The notes under the pieces were generated by a model that was not told the DNA's origin, ran no database searches, and worked only from the letters and a program-made list of their open reading frames with translations. Position numbers and translations under genes: made by a program. This document shows, piece by piece, positions 36,101 through 48,100 of a stretch of 64,000 nt of DNA. Each line of letters starts with the position of its first letter. Within the stretch, counting starts at the first letter, position 1. This DNA comes from Hofstenia miamia (Eukaryota > Xenacoelomorpha > Acoela > Hofsteniidae), in assembly GCA_900660155.1 (NCBI GenBank), contig CABFPE010000114.1, forward strand, positions 1 to 64,000, written 5' to 3'.

Positions 36101-39100
36101 CCTGTACCTTCAGAATCTTCCTCATCGTTTACCTATCACTCTTTTCCAATTCCTTCACCAACACCAGAGAACCACTTGATTGAAAATACTTGTAATTTAC
36201 TCGCCTTCTCTCTCAAATAAGAAACCTGCACCACCCAACAAACCTATTCCAAAAGCTCACAAATCGATCAAACCTGGTACATCTACTCTAGTCATTTCAG
36301 CCAGCATCCTAAAGCACATCAGATCACACAACCTTCTCTCAAATCAAATCACGTCTGTACACTCCTATCCTGGACACGACACAAAGCAACTTACAAACAA
36401 GATCGCACAATATCCTAAAAGACATATAAAATCCATCGTCATCAACACTGGTCTCATTGATGCTCTAAACACCTCNATGAAAGATTAACAGAACAAAATA
36501 TAAAAAATTGCTACTTCTGATAAGTAGAACAACATTGGGGTTATACCACATTTGTTACGGGCCACATTTGCCGAGTCCGAAAAAATATTAATATGGGTTG
36601 TGGAACGGGTCGGACCAACAATAAATAAACAGCTGGATGAAATGCGGCCCATAAATTTTAACTAATCTTGCAAAAGAATATGCCTTAAAGAGATTCTCAA
36701 GTATGTTATCAGTTCATATTTTATTCAACAAACTATTTCAGGTTCTTAGTTATTAATTTTTTTTTGTCCATATAAATCGGTTTCTTAAGTGTTTTGTACG
36801 ATTCCAGTCGCAGACTGATTATTTGATTGAAGATTGAAGGCCAAAGCAAAACAAATGGGCCAAATTATGCCTGGCCACCAAATTTTAAGGAATTACATGC
36901 ATGGTGTGCCAAAAAACAACCGACCATTTCCACTGAGGGCATTGAAATTGTAATCCAATTACACAACTCAACTGAAGTATTATGNGTAAGGCAACCATAA
37001 CATATTCTCAAGCTGTCTCTGCCTCAACACGTCGCCCTCCTCTGTTACCTACACCTGCTCTTCAAGCAGCATCTCAACCACAAACTTTTTAATGTTCAGG
37101 TACTTTTGTTATGATTTTACATTTTTTCAAATTATTGTCAATTTACTTAAAGGGCAACTAGATATATCATTTCATGAATCCCTAAAATCTTTGAAATACC
37201 AAAAGTCTAGAATTATTAGAGTGTATTCTAATTATTATGCAATCAAAATCTACAATTTAATATTGGATCATCTACGAGTTCTAGCTACACTCAAATTGAT
37301 TTCATCAGGAGATATTGAAACAAATCCTGGACCTATTTTTAATCAAGATAAAATTAGCGATGCTTTAGCTAACTACAATCAAAACCTAAAATTTTTGTAC
37401 CTAAATGCTAGAAGTTTAAGTGCACACCGCACAGAATTTCTAAATCTTGTAAATTTAGTAGGGAATAATGCAATATATCTAATTACGGAAACCTGGTTAA
37501 ATGACTCTGATAACATAGAAGCTCTATATAATCCAGATTGCAATTATTTTAACTTATTCTTCAAAAATAGATCAAAAAGAGGCGGTGGTTTGATTATCTT
37601 AATTCCAAAATTCCTAAAAGCAAAACGTAGAGAAGACTTAGAATCGGATCATCAGTTTTTTGAGACACTATGGATTGAAATTAAACAAGTATCGAACTCA
37701 TGTAGTAATGAATTACTAAATGTTTGCTATAATCCAAACAAGAATTTTTCATCTGAATTTTGCAATCACAAAATCGATGAAATAGACAGTGCTATTCTGG
37801 AGAATAAATTTATTAACATCTTCGGTGATTTCAATATTAATTACTTCAATTATTCTGAATCCGCAAGGATTGATCGCATTTGCAATATTTTCGATTTAAA
37901 ACTAGTTAATAATACCATTTCGACTAGGCATTCCAATCTACTTGACTATTTTATAACTGATAGTTCTAATAAATATCGAAGTTTTATATTTGAATCATTC
38001 AGTGATCATAATATTTGCGTCTATATTAGGAATTACAAGTTAATTTCGAATAAGAAAAAAGTTATATATTCAANGTCATCTACGAGTTCTAGCTACACTC
38101 AAATTGATTTTATCAGGAGATATTGAAACAAATCCTGGACCTATTTTTAATCAAAATAAAATTAGCGATGTTTTAGCTAACTACAATCAAAACCTAAAAT
38201 TTTTCTACCTAAATGCTAAAAGTTTAAGTGCACACCGGACAGAATTTCTAAATCTTGTAAATTTAGTAGGAAATAATGCAATCTAATAATTACAGAAACC
38301 TGGTTAAATGACTCTGGTAACATAGAAGCTCTATATAATCCAGATTGCAATTATTTTAACTTATTCTTCAAAAATAGATCAAAAAGAGGTGGTGGTTTGA
38401 TTATCTTAATTCCAAAATTCCTAAACGCAAAACGTAGAGAAGACTTAGAATCGGATCATCAATTTTTGAGACACTATGAATTGAAATTAAACAAGTATCG
38501 AACTCATGTAGTAATGAATTACTAAATGTTTGCTATAATCCAAACAAGAATTTTTCATCTGAATTTTGCAATCACAAAATTGATGAAATAGACAGTGCTA
38601 TTCTGGAGAATAAATTTATTAACATCTTCTGTGATTTCAATATTAATTACTTCAATTATTCTGAATCCGCAAGGATTGATCGCATTTGCAATATTTTCGA
38701 TTTAAAACTAGTTAATAATACCATTTCGACTAGGCATTCCAATCTACTTGACTATTTTATAACTGATAGTTCTAATAAATATCGAAGTTTTATATTTGAA
38801 TCATTCAGTGATCATAATGTTTGCGTCTATATTAGTAATTACAAGTTAAATTCGAATAAGAAAAAAGTAATATATTCAAGGAACTTTCGTAAATTTAATG
38901 AAAATATTTTCATAAGTTTGCTGAAGAACATTCCGTTCGAACGCATCTATACATTCAATAACGGCGAAACCATGCTTAAATTCATAATTTCTGAAATCAC
39001 TCATGCATTAAATCGCGTAGCCCCGGTAAAAATCCAGGTAATTAACACCAAATCAGGCCCTGCGGTTAATCAACCGCGTGACTCCGACTTAATTAAGCGG

Positions 39101-42100
39101 CATGTCGCCATCAAGAATCGGCTGTTTGAGATTGCAAAATCCGACCCAATTAAGATTAATTGGACAAACTATGATAACGCCAAGAAATTAATCACAAAAT
39201 ACCGCAAATCGGCTTTTGAGTCTAAGACTAGACTATACTTCAAACAGCTGGATAAATCTAGCCAGAAATGGAATTTTTTGAATAAAAGTATTGGAAAAAC
39301 TAAAGGTTTATCTGTGAACGTTGAAGAAATTAAGTACGATAATAAGATATATAAGAATAAGAAAGGTATTGCAATTATTTTCAACAAAACTTTTGAAAAA
39401 ATGGATAAATTTAACTTTGAGCGTGAAACTAACAATAGCCAACCGATAAAAATTGTGAAAAGGGTAAATTATGAATTTACTTTTAGTTTAATATCATACT
39501 ATGATTTGAAACACGTGGTAAAAAATTTTGATAGTAATAAATCGTGCTAGCCATTTGCCATACTGGGTAATTAAAAGCTATTTTGACATTTTTGGACAAT
39601 ATCTTCTTGTAGCATTTAATCAATGCATTATCGAGAATAACTTCAGTATTAACTTAAAAAATTCTGATATCTCACCTGTTTATAAAAAAGGAGATCCTTC
39701 CAACCCGAACAATTATCAACCCAACAGTATTACACCCAATTTGGATTTAGGCCTAAGTATAGTACAACCGACGCAATATTATCTATTACAGAAAAAATTA
39801 AATCAAATCTGAATAACAATTTGTCGACATCTATTGCCTTATTGGATCTTAGTAAAGCTATTAATTCAATGAATTTCAATATTTTAGAAAGCAAATTAGA
39901 AAATCAAGGTTTCAGTAAAAATGCTAAAAATCTCATTATAAATTTCTTAAGTAACCGAAGACAACGGGTAAAAATTAACAACACTTATTCTGATTATATT
40001 ACTACTAATCTAGGTGTTCCTCAAGGAACAGTATTAGGGCCCATTTTATTCGCACTGTATGTCAATGATATATCGAATACTTTAAAAAACGGAACGATCT
40101 ATCAATATGCGGATGATACATGTATATTAAGAGAAGCAAAAAATCCATATGACGCAACCAAACTCTTAACAAAAGATATTGAAAATCTTATTAGGTATTT
40201 TAATAGAAACAAGTTAAAAGTTAATCCTGATAAAACACAATTTATTATTTTCACACCAAAGCAATACCAAAAAAATTCTAAAATCAAAATTAAAGTAGGA
40301 GATAATGAAATTAAGCAATGCAATTCTATTAATTATCTTGGTGTAGTACTTGATAGAGATTTACGTTTTCCTGAATTTTTTTCATCAAAATGTAGGAAAA
40401 TGGACTCTGGTATTAAATATTTATATCATTTGCGCAATGTAGGGCAGTCCTTTCAATCACAAATGCTTAACTCTTTTGTGCTAAGTAACTTTAACTATTG
40501 TTGCTTTTTATTCCAAAATATCACATCAAATAATCGATCATCACTAGCAAAAATATTCAATTGGGCAATAAGAACTCTGAATTATTTTCATAAGCATAAA
40601 TCAGTGAGCACTTTTATGAAAGATGGCAATGTTCTTGCACCATTGTTCTTTATCGAATATCAAACTCTTTGTATGATACATAAGTATGTACGCAATTCAA
40701 AATCTACGCACTTTTTAAGCAATTATATCAAAACCAGTGATAGAAACCACAATTTGCATAGTAGTATTAATCGTCCAGATCCATTTTCATTTAAAGCTTC
40801 TAGATTATGGAATGACTTAAATCTCGAAATAAAAAAGGAACAAAATTATAAACTCTTCAGAAGAAAAATTAAAAAAATTTTGTTATCCAAACAATCACTA
40901 TTAGGAATATCAAACAAATTAAGCGCATGGACAGATTTTATTTGACATTTGAAATTTATACCCTTTAAGTAAGTGTGTACATTTTTAATTTTGTAAATAT
41001 ACATGTATAATAGTTTGTAGTATCTGTTTGTCTGTTTATTTTAGCAATAAATTTGCTTGACTCTTATTATTATTATTATTATCAATAAATTTCAAACTGT
41101 AGCAGGTAAATGATGAAATATGGCTTTTGATACCAAAAAATCTAAAATTACATTGTCCTGTATACTTAATTTGCAATACTTGTAAGCTATGTAAATCTAA
41201 TTTTTGTCTTCATTAATATTGCAGGTAACCGATATTAAGCAGATTGCAATAGTTGAGGAAGTGAGAAAAAATTAAAAGAATATTAAACGCATCAAGGGGT
41301 CTCAGAGTTAGTTAGGTAACATTAAAGAAATTGAAGGAAAATAGATTTATCAAAAATTGTAAAAGGGCCAATTTGGAATGGAGAAAATTTCAAAAAAAGC
41401 TGTAAATTATTGAACACGTGGGAGAAAAATTCAAGACAGTCCCAATTCAAAGATTAGAAAAATTACTTGTTAATAACAAAATTGTTGACTCTATAGTTGT
41501 GATTGTATGCTTTTTTTCACTATTCTGTTTCTCTTAATAAATTTATCACATCTCAAGATGGATATGCTCAATTATCATTGCAATATAATTAAAAAACTCA
41601 TTTATTTATTGCAATTCTTATTNTATATAGATATATAATTAATCTGGTCAGGTTAAAACTGGGTAAACCGGTCAGGTTAAAGCAGGATAATCTGCAGGAG
41701 CCGCTTAATCAGGCTAAAATCTGGTTAAGACATTCGATTTTTAATTTTCAAAATATATTGATTACAATTATTGCAGTGTTATAAAACAATAGAAATTGTG
41801 GCAATGGGTGCAAGGATAGCTACTTGTTGTAATCCTAGACTTAATCTACACATTGCCATTCAAATAATGGAATACAAATATTTTAAAAATATTATCCAAT
41901 TTTAAAGAAAAAAAATATGCATCGACTCCAATGTGCTTGAATTCGCATTGTTGTAAAATTATACTTCAAATAGATAAAATTATAATTAAATTTCTAATTG
42001 TCCTATTCCATTCCAGGTTATATATAGGTAAAATATAGCGGGAGTCTTGCTGCTGCTGCCTGCTGGCTCCCTTTTTGCTCAGGCATTGTTAATTTGAAAA

Positions 42101-45100
42101 TTTGTAGCCATTTGGCGAATGTCGGGTTGTAACCATCTACCCTTCCATTAAACTTAGGTAGTGTCGCCTTACAAGGTATCATATCATTAGTTGTCAGTTG
42201 TGGTAAAATTGAATTTTCGTACGTGGGTTTTTTGTGGTTCTTCACTGTATCTTCCTCTTGTAGTTGTGTCGTCCCTGCCTTTGTAATTTCGTTTATGATT
42301 TTTTGTTTCTCAGCGTCTGAGTCTTGGTCGGATGCTTGCAGCTTGCTCTCTTTCCTTGAGAGGAATTCTATTTCGTGGGTTCGCATATTACTACTGTTCT
42401 CTTCTTTCGGCAACTGTAGTAGTCTTAGTTTATCTTTCAGTTGTTCCAATTCTCCTGCGTGTAGATCGTTATCCTCTATTAACTGTCTGTTCATTCTTTC
42501 CAGTTGCTGATTTTTTCCCTGCCATTGTTGATTCTGTTCTAAAAATCTTTTGTTGGACTCTGACAGTTGGTGTTTGAGGAGTTTGATCTCATTTTGGAAT
42601 AATTCGCTTTGCTCGTCTAGTCACATCTCCATGTTTAGCTTGATTTTGCTCAGAAGGGTTTTGTTTTGTCGTTCCATCTGTTTGACTTTGCTTGTTAGTT
42701 GTTCAATTTCATTTTTTAGAAGTGCTTCATTTTCCTGGCTCTTTCTCAGCATATCAACTATTTCCTGGGGTCTCATTCTGGGGGTGATTTGAAAGACTGT
42801 AGTTCTGTTTTGGGGGATGAATTTTCACCAGAACATAGTGGTGATCGCATTGTTCTAGGGGTTACTGCCCTGGGTGCTGTTTTCTTTGCACTGCCTTTCT
42901 TTCCTTTTGTCATAGTTTCTTTTTGGTTTGTAGTGTTCCTCCTTCTTGATCACGAATCCGGGACCCTGTTGAAGTGCTTTGGTTTGGTTTTGGGTAATTC
43001 TCTCAGCTCATTGATACAGTTTATGTGTACCCTATCCTAGCTCAGTGCATACTCAAGACATGACACAATTCGACTTAGACTCTATTTTAAAAGTGTTTTG
43101 CTTGTTCACAACCTGACTTGTTACTAGCTGCTAAATTAATATTATATGTAGCCATTACCGAAATATATTGGCTTTACTAAATGCTTCAGTATTGAGCAGC
43201 TTCCTAACCTACATTTATAAAGTAGTACATGCTCGGTCACTTTATTGGTCATTTATTGGTCACTAATTTGGATCTGAAATAATAATAATAATATATTACC
43301 TAAGTTTCGGTCATCCAACCATTTTACAAAGTCATTTATTTTGATACATGTATTAAGTGATCGCTAGTCAGCTAAATGAGAGAAAAACTCCTACACCTAA
43401 CTTAAGTGCACTTTCGTAGTCTGGCAAAAAGACCCTATAATCAATCTCGATGATGGATCCAGACCACTACTAAACACCACTTGTTTAGCTCAACATCGTG
43501 TTAATTAATCAAACCGTTATATTAGAACAAAATAAGAATTCCAAATAAAATTCTTTATCAAATTGCTCACAGGATTTAGTTTCTATTTATAACAAATCTA
43601 GAAAAGTACCTGTCGGTTTCAAATTTAAACGCTTGTCTGCCAAAATGGCGGCTAAAAATAATGGAAGTGATTTCGCCCCCTTGTTTGGCCAAAAATATTA
43701 TTATCGACCAATACTAATCTCTTATTTCTGACACATATTGTTTCTTGGTTGCATAATACAAATGAATCTAAATTAATCTAATTGATCTAAATACACTATT
43801 TCTAATCATCATCTCTTCGATCTTATTCTCATCTTAGTTTGATGTTTGCAGCTTTTAGATTTGTTTGGATGATGCTACAATAGACATCTTGTATATATAT
43901 TTGTATATATACTTTGTTATGTTTACTATCATACAAAAAATGTATCTAAAATAGATGGTTAACCTATAAATCAGCTATCCAGCAGTTTCAGGACATTAAT
44001 TATAAAAGTGAATCAAATCAATAGGAAAGCTAAATGGAGAAAAACTTCTATTCATATACCTAACCTAAAGACACACTTTCACATACAGGGCATAGCACTA
44101 ATGCAGAAACTGATATAGATTGCAGATGCTGGTGGCAGCCACCTGAAGTCTGGTAATCATGCCTCAGGGATTTTTGAATACTACTTGTGTGTCTGAATGT
44201 TTAGCTTTCTCATTTCATCATAGAATCAAATCTGATACAAAGTTAAAGATAAATTCTGAACAATTTAATTTATTACCATTCTGAAATTATTTAGAGCTTT
44301 TATTTTAAATTTTACAATAAAATATCATGTGCCTGTTTTCTAATGATTTTCTGATTTGATTACATAAAACTCATCTGTTAATTATCTTCAATGTTTCATT
44401 AATTTAGCTAAGCATTCTCATCTAATACTTTTTGTCAAACACTTTGGCCAGCAGGCACTCTTACTGTAATATTGTTAGTTTACAAATGTGTTAATTGATA
44501 CAAAAAATCATAATAAAAAATTAATCAGCTTAAATCAAAAAGTATTTACTTTCTTTTTCTTTTTTTTTTATCACTGATTATGCTGATTATGCCACAGAAG
44601 TAATAAATATAATAGGGTGTTCATAGACATCTTGTATGTATAATAAAGATTGTTATGCCCTAAGAATTTGGATCTCAATTAACATAATAACCTAGTTGTT
44701 ATCCAGCTGTTTCATTGCATTTGTTATAAGTGTGAAATTATCAATAGGAAAGCTATATGGTGAAATAACTCTTAACCATAGACCTAATCTACAAGATGGA
44801 AAGGTGTAGCCCAATGCAAAACCTGGTAAATGACTTTGGGGTTCCTGAGTACTACTCATGTGCCTTGACATTTAGCTATCTCTTTGCAATAGCAATCAAA
44901 CCTGTTACAAAATAAATCCAAAGTAATTTATTTCATCAATAACTTAAACTTTTACAACATATTTATAACAAAATTTGCAAAAACATGTAACTGTTTCTGA
45001 CTAATGCTGATGTATAAATATTAATTTCATCTGCTGGTTTCCACAATGTGTTTATTAATATGCCTAGCATTTTCATTTGTAACATTTTGTTAAATGCTTT

Positions 45101-48100
45101 TGCTAACAGGTAGTAATACCATAAGAATTCTAGTTTTACAAAATTGTAATTAATGAATAGACACTAATAAAGATGATAAACAATAACAAAAAGTGTTTCT
45201 TAATTATTTTCTATTTTGCTTTTCATCTTCACCTTATTTGTGTAATTATGCCACATTGTGAGCTCCAATACCACTTCTTTTTCTATTGTTACTAGTTTCT
45301 TGTGAATTATGAATTGAAGATCTTTTAGTTTTTTGAGATTGTACAGCTGCTTCTCATTTCATTTAACTTAGCATTGAATTCATCATAATGTTTTTCATAT
45401 AGTCTAAACCATTTAGATTGTAATCATCAATGTCATGATTGCATCCACTTTAGTGGTGTGTGCTAATTGTGGATTTATTAATGTGCTTGGATGAAAGAAT
45501 TGATATGTTGACCATATTTGCTATTGTTTGTCATAGGAAGCACTGATGTTGCTCATTACTTCTTTTGTGATGTTTTCTGGATCATTCCTATTTAATCAAA
45601 TCATAGTTATAGTTTCCACTTGTCATGTGACATTATAGTATCAATATTCTTATTTCCATATTTTGCACCAAGTTATGCCATTTAATCCAGAGAACAATAT
45701 TATTGTTTTTGTTGGGGTATTTTTCTATCTTATTCCTAACTAATTCAATCTGCCTGTGTATCAGTTGTTATATAAATACCAAAGAGTTACATCTCCCTCA
45801 AAGTATATACCTTCCTGATTACTGTTCCTTACTAGTACTGCGTTCATCTTTTTGTACCATTCATCCTGTATTTTCTCTGAGGCCTTCTGTTTGTTGTTTA
45901 CATATGTATTCTCTTCATGCCAACATGTTTTGATGATTTTTTGACACTCACTCTTCACACTTGTAGTAATATTGGAATATGAATTGTTGGGGTGGTGCAA
46001 CTGAAGTAACAATGTGAATGTCTGCTGCTTGATCTGCTCATAGGTGCCCACCATATTTGGTGCTGTACATAATCTTATCATTACCAAGTACTTGATTTTC
46101 ATATTTTGAATATTTTCCCAAAATGAATTTGTTAAACTGCTCTTTATCAGAATTTGTGCTGCTTCTGCTGACATTTGTATCTTTAATGTGAAACATTCTT
46201 TGTCTAAATTGGTTAATTTTGCTTCTTGTGAATGCTTCTTTACATAGCACTTTTATTGTAAATTTGGTTTGTTTCTCATATACTTCTGCAAATATTCACT
46301 TGATTATGTTGTCTTTTTTCTCCTGTTTGATACAATTTCTGCTAGCAGCCTTTCATCATCAGTATTTATACATGACAGGGCTATGGCTTTCCCAACTTTT
46401 CAAGACTAACTTTTTTGATTTCCTGTTTTGTTTTCAGTGTCATCATTGTAGTAATTCAATTTCTCTTTTAATATTTTCTAAAAATTTACTCATTTTGATC
46501 ATTTTTATCAGGCACATTTCACCTTATCACATCAGGGTTTCTGATATCTTCATCATTATGGTGTATGGACATTTCAGATAGTCTACTGTGTATTTTTTCA
46601 TTGGATTTTTCATTACTTCATTTGTCATTTTTGTTTTATTTGTTTTACTATTTCTATTGTTTCAGCTCCTTCTCTATGAATTAGTTTCCTCATTGTCAAC
46701 CATGGCTGTTTTTCCATTTGTCATAATTTACAGTTTGATTTTGCTCCCCAAATGTGCTTCTTTGTTGTATTGCTTAGTATGTCTATTTCTGTGGGGCAGA
46801 TTTCTGTATTGTTGGTGGTTTCCACTATGCTTGATCTCCACAGCTGTTGATTTTTTTGTTCACAAAATCCATTTCATATATGTCTCAGCTAGTATCCAAT
46901 TCCTTATTGTTTGAAAATCAGCAAAATTGAAAATTGATACTTCATAATTTTAGCCATTGCCTTTCTTTCATTTTTCAGCATTGGAAGTACTATTTTAATA
47001 TTTTCTGTTAGAGCTATGGCTAGAATCCATATGAACATTCTGGTTCTGACTTCAGGTGTATTTTTCTCTTCATATAATAGACTTTTAAAATCTTTTTTCC
47101 ATGCAATCTCATAAGCTCTTCTGATGTCTTTCATTTTTTATGGGTGACTAAATATCTATTTGTGGCCAGTTATCATGAATTGGTTTGTCCCCTTTCATTT
47201 TGTGCCATATTTTAATTATCCCTTTTAAGTGTTCTGGTTGAAGCTACATATGATGTTGTGATCTGCTGATTCTATTAAATCACATTCATTTCCTGTTAGT
47301 TCCATTGTTTTTAACTGGTAGTAGAGGTCTATTGTGAGGCTTGGTTCAAACATTACTCTTTGTGTCAGTGTAAAGAGGTTCAGTTGTAGGTTGGTAGCTA
47401 TTAGTTCAGATATCTTGTGATTTTCTTGCAACTGCTCTAATATAAATATGTTTTCCAATTGATTGGCTAGCTTTTTTGAGAATTCCTGTATTTTTTGTGT
47501 AGGCTTTTGAGCTATTACCATCAATTTTACTTTCTGAACTTTCACAATGTGTTATGTGTCCTCTATCATCTTTTCTAGATTTTTACTGTATAGCTCATTC
47601 TCCTTATTAAGTATATTATGAGCATGTTGTTGTCATCCAGATTTACCTGCTCACACTCCTTTATTTTTTTTACAATATGCAATTATCTTTTGTGTGCTTG
47701 CTAACATCAGCTGTTTGAAATGTGCTTTGAAAGTATTACAATTCAATTTCTCACTCATTGATTTGTTGTTTGAAATTATTGTGGTTGTAAAGCAGTAAGT
47801 TACTTTTATCCACTACTATTGGTATTGCTGATCTGTCACCTTCCTTTTTTACAGTTGTGTATTTTCATATCATTCTTTTTTCTCTGGGGATAAGTTGTCA
47901 TAGGATGTATACCTCAGTCTTCTAGTCACTATAAAGTAGGGATGCATTTTCTCAATCCCACTTTCACATCCTACTTTCTCTATCTTCAGATTGTGATGAT
48001 TGCAATGATTGTGTGCATAAGGTTTGAATTGCTTTCCAATACAAAAATGGCTGTTCTGATGTCATTGATATCATACTTTTTGTAGGCTACTCTGATATTG

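Larger units (their letters stand above)
35776..41084 (+). mobile_element. CR1/L2-like LINE, nearly full length
   Basis: About 5.3 kb from an ATT-repeat at 35777-35812 to a TTA-repeat tail at 41066-41084. It carries an ORF1 with an SGNH-esterase-like domain, an ORF2 with APE endonuclease and reverse transcriptase, a UAAUG stop-start between the ORFs and a 2A-like peptide in ORF2. Simple-repeat 3' tails and esterase-bearing ORF1 are known for CR1/L2-group elements. It has at least three frame changes, an internal deletion in the RT domain, a 508-bp insertion flanked by Ns, and a duplicated endonuclease segment, so it is not active. Confidence 0.8.
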
